From: an uncultured Oscillibacter sp.
Lineage (GTDB): Bacteria > Bacillota > Clostridia > Oscillospirales > Oscillospiraceae
Reading direction: 5' to 3'
Length of the DNA: 9,435 nt
NCBI GenBank assembly: GCA_910578935.1
Contig: CAJTSM010000035.1
Coordinates: forward strand, 1 to 9,435
The stretch's first letter is position 1, and the number at the start of each line of letters is the position of its first letter. The notes under the pieces were generated by a model. It saw only the letters and a program-made list of their open reading frames with translations, did not search any database and had not been told where the DNA came from. The translations under genes and the position numbers were made by a program. This document shows positions 1 to 7,372 of the stretch, piece by piece.

Positions 1-341
1 CCGGCGTTTGGGCTGGCCGGCCCTTCGGTAAACTGGCCGTAGCAGTAGGGTTCGATCTTCCGGATCTCCGCCCGGTCGTTCTGCATGGAGGGGGCGTTTT
101 CCTTGAAATACTCAAAGGCCCGGTCCCCGTGGCCCAGGAGGGCCTCCGCCAGGATCAGCCATCCCTGAGACTGGGAGAAGACCCCGGCGTTCTCCTTGAC
201 CCCGGCGTTGTAGATGACGGCCAGCGCCCCGTCGAAGGCGTGGGCGTGGTAGGGCGGGTCCATGAGGATGGCGCCGTAGTCGGTATTCAGCCGGTTATAG
301 ACGCTGTTCATGGCCAGCTGGGCCTGTTTCCCGTCCGCCAG
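1..341 (-). pseudogene. Out-of-frame 3' continuation of the GH94 phosphorylase gene (runs off left edge)
   Basis: Read on the minus strand from CTG at 341-339, this frame gives LADGKQAQLAMNSVYNRL, then a Tyr-Gly-rich segment, KENAGVFSQSQGW, GHGDRAFEYF, and KIEPYCYGQF followed by GPASPNAG at the window edge. That is the standard continuation of GH94 disaccharide phosphorylases (the ENAG and EPY motifs belong to the active-site half of the barrel). It has no stop, no ribosome binding site and no start of its own, so it is not an independent gene. It is the rest of the preceding gene after a frame change. In relatives, NPQSW is followed by about five more residues before the LADGK region. These are missing here, so a deletion of about 19 nt between two CTGG copies would explain both the missing residues and the shift. 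That deletion length is inferred from family consensus, not measured. Confidence 0.85.
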
Positions 342-2083
342 CTCTGGGGATTGAGCCACAGGTTGGCCTCCGGGGCGCTGTGGTTTCCGATGACCTCGCC
401 GGCCTCGGTAAAGCCCCGGATGTAGCGGTCCCCATCCCAGCACAGGTCGTTGAGCAGGGTCCGGAGCTTTTTCTGTTCCCTCTCCAGCCAGTCCAGATAC
501 CTGCCGTCCTCCCGGCAGGCGGCAAACTCCCGCAGGACGGTAAAGGCGTAGTAGAACTGGAAGGCCACAAAGGAGGACTCCCCCTCCGCCCCCAGCCGCA
601 GGCAGTCGTTCCAGTCGGCGTGAAGGCCGGCGGGCATCCCGTGGGGGCCTAAATGCTGGAGGGAAAAGTTCAGCGCCCGCTTTAAATGTTCGTATACGGT
701 GCCCTCATCCCGATTGGCAAAGGGGATGACCTCATCCAAAAAACCAACGTTCCCGGTCTCGGCGATGTATTTGTAGACCGTGGGGAACAGCCACAGCGCG
801 TCGTCGGCCCGGTAGGCGGGGTGGCCGGTCTCCTGAACGTAGGAGGCGTCCTCCGGGGTGTCCTCATGCCCCGGGTCGTGGGTGAATTTCACCAGGGGCA
901 GTCCACCGCCGTGGTCCACCTGGGCCGAGAGCATGAAGCGGATTTTCTCCGCCGCTGCCTCCGGCTCCAGATGGATGACGCCCTGGATATCCTGCACCGT
1001 GTCCCGGTAGCCGTAGCCGTTGCGCAAACCGCAGTAAATGAACGACGCCGCCCGGGACCAGGTGAAGGTGATGAAGCTGTTGTAGGCGTTCCAGGTGTTG
1101 ATCATGGTGTCGAACGCCGGACAGGGGGTCTTGACCTGGAAATGGGAGAGCTTGCCGTGCCAGAACTGTTTCAGGGCCTCCAGTTCCCGTTCACAGACCG
1201 CCTCCGGGTCTTGATACGCCTTCATAAGAGCGGCGCTTTCCCGCTCGTGTTTCTCCCCCAGCAGGAAGGCCACTGTCACAGTCTCTCCCGGCTTCAGGGT
1301 CACAGCCGCCGAGAGCGCGCCGCAGCTGTTGCCGTTGTAGCCCAGGCGGTTCCAGAGGTTCCCACGCTCCACGCCTACGGGACTGCCGTATCCCCGGTAG
1401 GGTCCCAGGAATTCCGCCCTGTCGCCGCAGTAGGAGGAAACCTCCGCCCCGGCCAGTCCGAAGAATCGCTCGATGACGGACTTGGCGTCCACCTCGTTCT
1501 CCGCCGCGTCCAGATTGCCGTGAATCTGCTGGCGGACCCGGTTTTCGTTGAACAAGGTTCTGGTGACAAACTGGGAGTATTGCAGGTTCACCTGGTCCTG
1601 CTCATAATTGCCGTGGCTGGTAAACTCCGCGTAGCCCGTGAGGGTCAACGTCCGGGGGCGGTCCGAGTCGTTGCGCACCGTCAGCCGCCAGACCTCGTGG
1701 GTCCCGCCCAAGGGCACATAATAAGCCGCCTCGCTGTGGATGCCGCCATAATCCGCCGTCATGACCGTGTAGCCCATTCCGTGGCGGCACTCGCTTTTGT
1801 ACGTATCCAGGTCCTTTCCCACCGGCTGCCAGGAGGCGGACCAGAAGTCCCCCGTCTCGTTGTCCCGAAGATAGAGATACCGCCCCGGCTGGTCGAACTG
1901 GTTGAACACATACCGAAGAATCCGTCCGTTGGCCCCGGATTTGACAAAGCTGTAGCCTCCGGCGTTGTTGGAGATCAGCGCCCCGTACTCCGGGGAGCCC
2001 AGGTAGTTGGCCCAAGGGGCCGGGGTGTCGGGCCGGGTGATCACGTACTCATGGGCCTGATCGTCAAAAAATCCATACTGCAT
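308..2083 (-). CDS. GH94 disaccharide phosphorylase (cellobiose/laminaribiose phosphorylase-like), frameshifted near its 3' part
   Basis: Enzymes of this family phosphorolyse a beta-linked glucose disaccharide to glucose 1-phosphate plus glucose in the cytoplasm. Seen: the N-terminus (GFFDD, YVITRPDTPAPWANYLG, ISNNAGGYSF) is the usual start of cellobiose-phosphorylase-type GH94 proteins; RNGYGYRDTVQD lies at the barrel entrance; the catalytic motif HADWNDCL has its first Asp at residue 490. There is no signal peptide. The start is ATG 2083-2081 with AAGGAG about 8 nt upstream, overlapping the stop of the preceding gene (14-bp gap), so it is the last visible gene of the operon. The frame goes wrong directly after NPQS at 341-343: it reads WRTGNRPSWP and stops, while the family continues in another frame (next entry). 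Expected length is about 800 residues; this product has 591 and lacks the end of the barrel and the C-terminal domain. It is probably inactive unless the shift is a sequencing error. Linkage specificity cannot be read from sequence; beta-1,3 is suggested only by the GH16 neighbour. Confidence 0.88.
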   Translation of the reverse strand: MQYGFFDDQAHEYVITRPDTPAPWANYLGSPEYGALISNNAGGYSFVKSGANGRILRYVFNQFDQPGRYLYLRDNETGDFWSASWQPVGKDLDTYKSECRHGMGYTVMTADYGGIHSEAAYYVPLGGTHEVWRLTVRNDSDRPRTLTLTGYAEFTSHGNYEQDQVNLQYSQFVTRTLFNENRVRQQIHGNLDAAENEVDAKSVIERFFGLAGAEVSSYCGDRAEFLGPYRGYGSPVGVERGNLWNRLGYNGNSCGALSAAVTLKPGETVTVAFLLGEKHERESAALMKAYQDPEAVCERELEALKQFWHGKLSHFQVKTPCPAFDTMINTWNAYNSFITFTWSRAASFIYCGLRNGYGYRDTVQDIQGVIHLEPEAAAEKIRFMLSAQVDHGGGLPLVKFTHDPGHEDTPEDASYVQETGHPAYRADDALWLFPTVYKYIAETGNVGFLDEVIPFANRDEGTVYEHLKRALNFSLQHLGPHGMPAGLHADWNDCLRLGAEGESSFVAFQFYYAFTVLREFAACREDGRYLDWLEREQKKLRTLLNDLCWDGDRYIRGFTEAGEVIGNHSAPEANLWLNPQSWRTGNRPSWP

Positions 2084-2097
2084 CGCGCGTCATCTCC

Positions 2098-4803
2098 TTA
2101 CATCAATTCCACTGTGATCTGATTTTCCGTCACAGGCAGCCGGTCCAGAAGCGCCCGGTCCAGCAGGACCCGTCCTTCCGCCACCGGCAGCCGCCGCATT
2201 TGAGGGCCGTCCGCCGTGGTCAGGTACGCCTTTTCCAGCCGGTATTCGCCGTAGTCCTTCCGGCTCAGGTTGACGGCGATCACCTGGAACCGCTTACCGG
2301 CGAAGGGAAGGGCCAGGGAGGCGGTCCCTGCTTCGCCGAACTGCTCCTGCACCAGCTTCGGGGCGATCGCCAGGCTGCCGTTCTCCCCCCGGACGCCGAA
2401 CGCCTCCGTGATTACCGTCAGCATGTACCAGCTGGCCGCGCCGGTGAGGTAGTGGTACATTCCCCGGCCCTCGGCGTTGAAATACTCCGGGATGCCGGGA
2501 TAGATTTTGCTGCTCTCAAAATCCAGAGCGGCGTCCGCCAGGGTCTGAAGCGCCTTATAGCCCTCCTGGACGAAGCCCCGGCGGTAGAGGGCGTTGGCGT
2601 ACATCACCGTCATGTGGGAGAACACCGCCCCGTTCTCCTTCTCACCGTAGGCAAAGCCGAACATCCGGCCCATATCGAATTTCAGCTCGTGGAAGTCCGT
2701 GTTCAGCCGGTAGCCCCCCTCCTCTTTTTTGTAGAGGTATTTGTCGGCACTGCGGGCAATGGCCTTCACCTGTTCCTCCGTGGCGGTCCCGCTCATGATG
2801 GCGAACACCTGTCCGGTAAGCATCATGCGTGCGCCGGTCTCCGCAATGCCCTCCAGGGGCTGCCCGTGGTTGTCATAGTAACTGTTGAACCAGCCGTCCC
2901 TCCCGTCCGCGATCCACTCCTGACGGCGGATGTGCTCCATCAGCCAGTCCGCTTTGCCCTCCAGGTTCTCCGCCAGCTCCATCGGGAGGACCCGGATGGT
3001 CCCGCCGCTGACATTGTGGGCGCAGCGCCGGGTGTATCGCTCCAAGACCGCCTTTTTCTCCGACAGATCGTCGCAGGCCATGGGCGGCGTCCGGAGCAGC
3101 TCCTCCAACTCCTCCGCCAGCTCCACGTTCTTCCAGGTCTCGGCCAGCCGCCGGAGAAGCCCCGCCAGGTCCTTGAGATTGCCTGCGTAGGCGCAGGTGA
3201 AGGCCACGCTCTCCCCCCGCTCCGGGGCCATGTCCAGGGCGTCGTTCCAGTCGGCCCCCCGGAGGCGGAAGATGTTGTGCTCCCCCACCTCATAAAAGGC
3301 GGTGAGGTGCTGAATCAGCAGGTGCTCCAAAATACTGCCGGTGTAGACCTCGCCGGAAGCCGTCCGCTGCCTGTTTCCGTACGCCGGGTCCCACTGTCCG
3401 TCGATCTCTGTACCCCGCATAGCCTGGGGGTCCTTGAAGTAGGAAACCTTCGCGCGCAGGATATCCAGGTCCCCCGTCTGGTCGATGTAGAGCTTGGTGG
3501 TCATCAAGGGCCAGAGGGCGTGGTCCATCCAGACTCGGGCGATGCCGTTGCGGTCCGCGATAAAGTTCCCCAGGCCCTCTCCGATGATGGTGGCGTTGGT
3601 TCCGTCCATCCGCACGCCGCCGAAGCTGGCCTGGATCATCTCCCCCACGCCGCCGGGGTCCATCAGCAGCAGAGACAGGCAGTCCTGCCAGAGGTCCCGC
3701 CAGCCCCGGCCTCCCCGGCCATAGTCGTGGTGGGGCAGAAAGGAACAGCCGTAGATCCGCCGCAGAAGGGGCTGGAGGCTCACCCAGCGCATCAGGCGGT
3801 CGAAGTCCGCCGAGCCGGTCTGGTAGCGGACGTTTACCTTGTCCTGCCAATAAGCTTTTGTGCGCTCCAGGGCGGCATGGACCCGTTCCTCTGTGCCGTA
3901 GGCCGTTAAAATCCGGTCCATGTCCCCGGCATCCTCCGTGATTCCCAGGAAGATGAGGTACACCGACGTTTCTCCAGGTCCCAGGGTGACCTCGGGGAAG
4001 CGGATGCCGCCCATGGCCTCCCTGCCGTCGATCTCCATTCCGGCGGGCCGGGCCTCCCGGTCCTCGCAGACGGCCCGGGGATGGAGAAATGTGCCGCCCT
4101 CGCCCACAAACTCCTGCACCGTCGGGTAGAATCCGGCGGGGGCGCCACCGTTCCCGGTTGTTCCGCAGACATAGTAAATCCGGCGGTTTTCCCGATGGCC
4201 CTTTTCATCAAAGGACATGGTGGGCTTGACCTGGACGCCGTATTTTGTGGTCCGAATCCGGTGGAGCATGGAGGTCACATTCCGGTGGTCCCGGAGGTTG
4301 TCCGCGCTCCGGCCGTAGATGGGAACCGCCGCGACGCCGGTGACGCGCTGGGGCGCAGCGTCCCGGTTTGTCACCCGCGCCTCCAGAATCTCCACGTTTT
4401 CATCCGGCGGCACAAAGGCCGTCAGCTCCGCCTGAAGGCCATAGCGCCTCGAGGTCCGGCGCACCGTCTGCCACAAGAATCCCGCCGTCAGGACGCTCTC
4501 GTCCTGGTCCGGCGTAAAGCGGGCGGCCTCCTGTTCGGCGCTGACGCCGGAGGCGGACCAGCAGCCCTTTTCCGTCACGCACCAGAAATTCCGGGTGCCG
4601 CGGCTGTTCCGCAGGTCCTCGATGCTTACCGGCTCCAGAAGAAAAGACTCCTGGTCCAGCTTGCTGTCTCCGGCCAGATCGGGGGCAATGGCGCTTTTTA
4701 GTCCGGTCTCGCTGGCCAGGGGAAAATAGAGGCCGCTGACCGCCTCGGGATTTCTCAGTTCAAAGGTTCCGTTTTCATCCAAAAAGCGGATTTTCTCCAT
4801 CAT
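2098..4803 (-). CDS. Beta-glucan/oligosaccharide phosphorylase, GH94/GH161 type (901 aa)
   Basis: This is probably a cytoplasmic inverting phosphorylase acting on beta-glucan oligosaccharides and releasing glucose 1-phosphate. Seen: an N-terminal beta-rich domain (about 1-320, with FLLEPVSIEDLRNSRGTRNFW and PIYGRSADNLRDHRNV), a linker helix region, then an (alpha/alpha)6 barrel (about 340-800) with GRGGRGWRDLWQDCL, RGADWNDALDM (first Asp at residue 518, the position of the catalytic Asp in GH94) and NHGQPLEGIAETGARM, then a C-terminal beta domain. There is no signal peptide. The start ATG 4803-4801 overlaps the GH16 stop (ATGA) and follows GGAGGAG; a second ATG directly behind it is equally usable. 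At 901 residues it is longer than typical cellobiose phosphorylase, and its N-terminus differs from the downstream GH94 gene, so the two are not recent duplicates. Such Clostridia proteins are usually labelled cellobiose phosphorylase. Placement beside GH16 makes a beta-1,3-oligoglucan phosphorylase (GH161-like) attractive, but that is inference. Confidence 0.85.
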   Translation of the reverse strand: MMEKIRFLDENGTFELRNPEAVSGLYFPLASETGLKSAIAPDLAGDSKLDQESFLLEPVSIEDLRNSRGTRNFWCVTEKGCWSASGVSAEQEAARFTPDQDESVLTAGFLWQTVRRTSRRYGLQAELTAFVPPDENVEILEARVTNRDAAPQRVTGVAAVPIYGRSADNLRDHRNVTSMLHRIRTTKYGVQVKPTMSFDEKGHRENRRIYYVCGTTGNGGAPAGFYPTVQEFVGEGGTFLHPRAVCEDREARPAGMEIDGREAMGGIRFPEVTLGPGETSVYLIFLGITEDAGDMDRILTAYGTEERVHAALERTKAYWQDKVNVRYQTGSADFDRLMRWVSLQPLLRRIYGCSFLPHHDYGRGGRGWRDLWQDCLSLLLMDPGGVGEMIQASFGGVRMDGTNATIIGEGLGNFIADRNGIARVWMDHALWPLMTTKLYIDQTGDLDILRAKVSYFKDPQAMRGTEIDGQWDPAYGNRQRTASGEVYTGSILEHLLIQHLTAFYEVGEHNIFRLRGADWNDALDMAPERGESVAFTCAYAGNLKDLAGLLRRLAETWKNVELAEELEELLRTPPMACDDLSEKKAVLERYTRRCAHNVSGGTIRVLPMELAENLEGKADWLMEHIRRQEWIADGRDGWFNSYYDNHGQPLEGIAETGARMMLTGQVFAIMSGTATEEQVKAIARSADKYLYKKEEGGYRLNTDFHELKFDMGRMFGFAYGEKENGAVFSHMTVMYANALYRRGFVQEGYKALQTLADAALDFESSKIYPGIPEYFNAEGRGMYHYLTGAASWYMLTVITEAFGVRGENGSLAIAPKLVQEQFGEAGTASLALPFAGKRFQVIAVNLSRKDYGEYRLEKAYLTTADGPQMRRLPVAEGRVLLDRALLDRLPVTENQITVELM

Positions 4804-5594
4804 AGCTCCTCCATTGATTGACGTGTTTTCCGGTATACCCGCACGTAGTCCACCTCAAAAGCGGCGCGGGCAAAGTCTGTTGCTTCATCCGGCGGGCCGG
4901 GCCAAACGCCGCCCACCGCCAGATTCAAAATCACATACATGTTATGGTCAAAGGGCGCTGGGAAGGGCTTGCGGAGGCCATCCGTCCCGGCGGAAAACCA
5001 CTGTTCCACCTGGTGGAACAGCCTGCCGTCCACATACCAGCGGAGGCACCCGGGGAGCCACTCCAGCGAAAAGGTGTGAAACTCCGCCGCGAAGTCCCCC
5101 TCCGGCAGTGTGTACGCCCCTTGATTCTGCTCATGGGGCAAGCCGTAGTGCAGGGTTCCGTAGTTTGTGCGGGGCTCGTGGCCCAGGACCTCACAGATGT
5201 CGATCTCGCCGCAGACGGGCCACTGTCCCCAGCGATTCTCGTCCCCCGTCATCAGCCAGAAGGCCGGGAGAAATCCCTTCCCCCGGGGGACCCTCAGCCG
5301 GGCCTCAAATATCCCGTATGTGAACTCGTGCTTTCCCTGGGTGGAGATCCGCCCGGAGCGGTAAAAAACGCTTCCATCCCACAGCGTCAGCCTGGTGGGG
5401 CGAATATGCAGAAAGCCGTCCCGCAGGGACAGGACATCTTCCGCGTCCACATAGGCTTGAAGCTCCTGATTGACCCAGCCCGGCTCGTGCAGTTCTACAT
5501 TCCATTTGGTTCTATCCAGAGTTTCCCCGTTAAAATCGTCCTCGAAAACCAAGGAATAGCCTTTATAGGAGAGAAATTCGCTCACTGATCTCAT
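4800..5594 (-). CDS. GH16 family endo-beta-glucanase (laminarinase-type), no signal peptide
   Basis: This is a retaining endo-hydrolase of beta-1,3- or mixed beta-1,3/1,4-glucans. Seen: the complete GH16 jelly roll starts almost at the N-terminus (YSLVFEDDFNG at 13-23, LDRTKWN at 26-32) and the catalytic motif GEIDICE gives nucleophile Glu130, assisting Asp132 and acid/base Glu135. Conserved aromatic segments follow (FHTFSLEWLP at 172-181, WYVDG at 186-190) and the final strand is FEVDYVRVYRK. At 264 residues it is a bare catalytic domain with no carbohydrate-binding module and no secretion signal, so it should act in the cytoplasm, unlike most bacterial laminarinases. AGGAG sits only about 2 nt from the ATG; the GTG three codons later has roomier spacing, so the start is slightly uncertain. 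It is the second gene of the operon, 27 bp after DUF624 and overlapping the phosphorylase gene by 4 bp, which suggests translational coupling. Confidence 0.92.
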   Translation of the reverse strand: MRSVSEFLSYKGYSLVFEDDFNGETLDRTKWNVELHEPGWVNQELQAYVDAEDVLSLRDGFLHIRPTRLTLWDGSVFYRSGRISTQGKHEFTYGIFEARLRVPRGKGFLPAFWLMTGDENRWGQWPVCGEIDICEVLGHEPRTNYGTLHYGLPHEQNQGAYTLPEGDFAAEFHTFSLEWLPGCLRWYVDGRLFHQVEQWFSAGTDGLRKPFPAPFDHNMYVILNLAVGGVWPGPPDEATDFARAAFEVDYVRVYRKTRQSMEEL

Positions 5595-5621
5595 ATCTCC
5601 TCTCGAAACTGGATCGGCTCG

Positions 5622-6233
5622 TTATTGCCTGAATATTTTTCGCAGGTAAAAGAGATTGACATAGGCCCCCGCCGCGGCCCCGATCAGCAGCCACGCGCCC
5701 AGGAAGACACCAAAAAACTGCGGCAGAAACAGAAGAACCAGGATCGGCAGAAGATTGACCGCCGTGATAAAAAACGTGACCGGGAGATTTGCCAGCGCCA
5801 GCCGCACCGCATTCCCCAGGTGCCTGGAGAAGGTATTTTCAAAACAGGCCAGGAGTGGAAACAACCAGGACAGGATAGCTGTCAACATCACAGCAGCGAT
5901 GCAAAACAGCACAAACAACTCCGGCGGAAACAGAAGCGTCTCGGCATAGAGGACCCGGTAAAGGACAGCCAGCAGCGTCAGGTCCGCCAGCAGCAGTACC
6001 GCCGCTGGTGTTGAGGCGGTAAAGACTTTCCGCAGATTCCGAAGGAAATCCCGAACGGGGGTGCAGTCCCTTTCCCGGTATAGCTCCATCGCTGTCATGT
6101 AAAGGGCCGTGACCGCCGCCCCCAAGCAGACGACGGTGCAGGAGGTAAGGATGAAGACCACGTTCAAAAAAATCAGGTCGCAGATTTTGGTTAAAAACCG
6201 TGCGATTCCGCTGTTTGGGCCAGACATGTTCAT
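5622..6233 (-). CDS. DUF624 (YesL-like) membrane protein
   Basis: The function of this family is not established. It is commonly found beside carbohydrate ABC transporters and glycoside hydrolases in Firmicutes (as with yesL in Bacillus). Seen: 203 residues that are very hydrophobic, with membrane segments near 18-50 (possibly two), 75-97, 103-129, 150-172 and 174-196, separated by short basic loops (RDFLRNLRK, YLRKIFRQ). The N-terminal region before the first helix fits DUF624. The start ATG 6233-6231 is chosen because GGGAGG lies about 7 nt upstream; the in-frame ATG two codons later is too far from it. It is the first gene of the leftward operon, 27 bp before GH16. No sugar transporter gene is present in this window; if there is one, it should lie beyond the left edge or elsewhere. 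A helper role in uptake or sensing of the glucan substrate is inference from context. Confidence 0.8.
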   Translation of the reverse strand: MNMSGPNSGIARFLTKICDLIFLNVVFILTSCTVVCLGAAVTALYMTAMELYRERDCTPVRDFLRNLRKVFTASTPAAVLLLADLTLLAVLYRVLYAETLLFPPELFVLFCIAAVMLTAILSWLFPLLACFENTFSRHLGNAVRLALANLPVTFFITAVNLLPILVLLFLPQFFGVFLGAWLLIGAAAGAYVNLFYLRKIFRQ

Positions 6234-6299
6234 GTTGAGGCCTCCCTACCGCCGCCAGGTGTTTTCTGCCAATTCAACCAGTGTCTTCTATTCTACAGG

Positions 6300-6329
6300 A
6301 ATATATTTGTGCAGGATATCAGCGTTCAA
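6300..6329 (-). promoter_or_regulatory. Candidate sigma-A promoter for the glucan operon
   Basis: On the minus strand, TTGAAC (6329-6324) and TATATT (6305-6300) are separated by 18 nt and lie about 65 bp upstream of the DUF624 start, in the AT-rich divergent intergenic region. The -10 matches five of six consensus bases and the -35 matches four. It is the best pair seen in this short region. No CRE-like or clear operator sequence was recognised over it. Confidence 0.35.
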
Positions 6330-6358
6330 TAGAAAATATCAAAATTCTTGCAGAATGT

Positions 6359-6386
6359 TTGATCAAGATACTTTGCATGTTATAGA
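6359..6386 (+). promoter_or_regulatory. Candidate sigma-A promoter for the RelA/SpoT-domain gene pair
   Basis: TTGATC (6359-6364) and TATAGA (6381-6386) are 16 nt apart, each matching four of six consensus bases. This would give a leader of roughly 95 nt before the GTG start at 6489. The small interrupted palindrome ATTCT-TGC-AGAAT (6344-6356) lies just upstream, between the two divergent candidate promoters, and could be an operator. The support is weak. Confidence 0.25.
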
Positions 6387-6488
6387 AGCTGATTTTCAAA
6401 CTCTAAATGGCCTCAAAATCGACTTGATTCACCGCCTGGTTTTATGGCAAGATTTCAGTTAGATAAATTCTAGTTCAGAAGGCAAATC

Positions 6489-7073
6489 GTGGTGGAAGGT
6501 ATCTCCAAAGAGATTCTTGATATGCTCTCCTACCGGTCCGCACCGGGGCAGAGCCTCAAACAGATCTCCCTGCGTGAACCCCCTTTGGATCTGGTTTTGG
6601 ATGACATAGCGAAATACCATTCCAGTTATATCGACGTTTTAGTCCAGGAAAATCTGATTGGTTCCCGCTTCAAAAGCGAAGACTCCATCCTCAGAAAATA
6701 CGAGAAAACCCTCCTCACTGGAGGAGGATTTAAACAGTGCTTCAACGATGTCCTGGGATTTTGGCTGCGGTTTGAGGAATATCCAGACAAATTCCCAGAC
6801 TATTTCCGTGTTGTTGACCTACGCCAAGGCAAAAGGATCGATGACGGCTATCGCGCAATCCATCTCTATTACCAGCGAGATAATCTGGCCTATCCGATTG
6901 AGGTTCAGCTGTGGTGCGGGAAGGACTATCTTTTCAACCTCTGGAGCCATCAGCATATTTACAAATACCTGACTCCGGAAATAGGACAAAAACTATATCA
7001 GGAATACACCGATGGATTAATCCAAACGGAACAAGACTTTTTAAACCGATTAAGGAATTTGAAGGTGGAATAA
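6489..7073 (+). CDS. RelA/SpoT-domain protein (small alarmone-synthetase-like nucleotidyltransferase)
   Basis: The fold is that of (p)ppGpp synthetase domains, which transfer pyrophosphate from ATP to a nucleotide; some members instead act as toxins that pyrophosphorylate tRNA. Seen: 194 residues with no HD hydrolase domain and no TGS/ACT domains. The motifs fall in order: an ExxLRKYEK helix near 64-73, FNDVLGFWLRF (86-95, catalytic-type Asp87), DDGYRAIHLYY (118-128), PIEVQLW (136-142, catalytic-type Glu138) and a following FNLWSHQHIYKY helix. Oddities: the Arg normally five residues after the catalytic Asp is Trp92, and the usual EVQIRT reads EVQLWC. The start GTG 6489 is chosen because AGAAGG lies 6 nt before it and an in-frame TAG at 6471 excludes anything longer; ATG at codon 12 is an alternative. 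Its stop abuts the next gene (TAAATG). Whether it makes alarmone, modifies tRNA or is catalytically dead cannot be told from sequence. Confidence 0.82.
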   Translation: MVEGISKEILDMLSYRSAPGQSLKQISLREPPLDLVLDDIAKYHSSYIDVLVQENLIGSRFKSEDSILRKYEKTLLTGGGFKQCFNDVLGFWLRFEEYPDKFPDYFRVVDLRQGKRIDDGYRAIHLYYQRDNLAYPIEVQLWCGKDYLFNLWSHQHIYKYLTPEIGQKLYQEYTDGLIQTEQDFLNRLRNLKVE

Positions 7074-7319
7074 ATGGGCAATAAGAAAATCTATATTATA
7101 GCCAAAGTTTTTGACCAGCCAGGGTGCCTTGCCTATCTCTGCCAAACGCCGAACGAGGCCCGTTGTCTGCCGGGAACATTGGAGGCCCTGCGGGCGGAAG
7201 GTGTCCAAATCGTTATCTTGGATTCTCCGGAGATTTATTCGGAATATGCACCTTATTCCTATATTGAGGATATGAAGGAATTCATTGACCGGGTAAGTCA
7301 GTTGAACCGGGTTGCTTGA
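7074..7319 (+). CDS. Small DUF6718-like protein of unknown function
   Basis: This is an 81-residue protein of unknown role. Seen: the start IYIIAKVFDQPGCLAY (6-21), then VQIVILDSPEIYSEYAPYSYI (44-64) and a C-terminal helix DMKEFIDRV. This pattern (IAK-FD--GC-A, QIV, Y-EYAPY, EFI) resembles small Clostridia proteins classed as DUF6718; this is recognised from memory, not searched. There is no signal peptide or membrane segment. ATG 7074 directly follows the TAA of the RelA/SpoT-domain gene, with GAAGGTGG 5 nt before it inside that gene's end, so the two are almost certainly co-transcribed and translationally coupled. Position and size would fit an antitoxin or partner of the upstream nucleotidyltransferase, which is inference. 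The codon use and AT content match that gene rather than the GC-rich flanks. Confidence 0.68.
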   Translation: MGNKKIYIIAKVFDQPGCLAYLCQTPNEARCLPGTLEALRAEGVQIVILDSPEIYSEYAPYSYIEDMKEFIDRVSQLNRVA

Positions 7320-7335
7320 ACGTGCTTCGTAGCGC

Positions 7336-7357
7336 TGACTACTATTTGACTACTGTT
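7336..7357 (+). repeat. Tandem 11-bp direct repeat, possible integrase arm-type sites
   Basis: TGACTACTATT is followed immediately by TGACTACTGTT (10 of 11 identical). Short repeats of the TTGACTAC type often occur between an integrase gene and the attachment site in Firmicutes phages and integrative elements. This copy lies about 150 bp from a tRNA fragment that looks like an attachment site. No integrase gene is visible in the window. Confidence 0.5.
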
Positions 7358-7372
7358 TTGATAAATAGGCAA

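Noticed and set aside
686..2122. Long plus-strand open frame (478 codons) opposite the GH94 gene
   Set aside because: It is an antisense shadow in GC-rich DNA; the protein has no recognisable family, while the minus strand encodes clear GH94 motifs.
2200..3909. Long plus-strand open frame (569 codons) opposite the 901-aa phosphorylase
   Set aside because: It is rich in Val, Gly, Arg and His, as typical of antisense frames; it has no domain and no ribosome binding site, and lies wholly over a confident gene.
6109..6462. Plus-strand 117-codon frame running from the DUF624 gene into the intergenic region
   Set aside because: The first third is antisense to DUF624, the rest matches nothing I recognise, and no ribosome binding site fits. 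A decayed gene end of the acquired segment remains possible.
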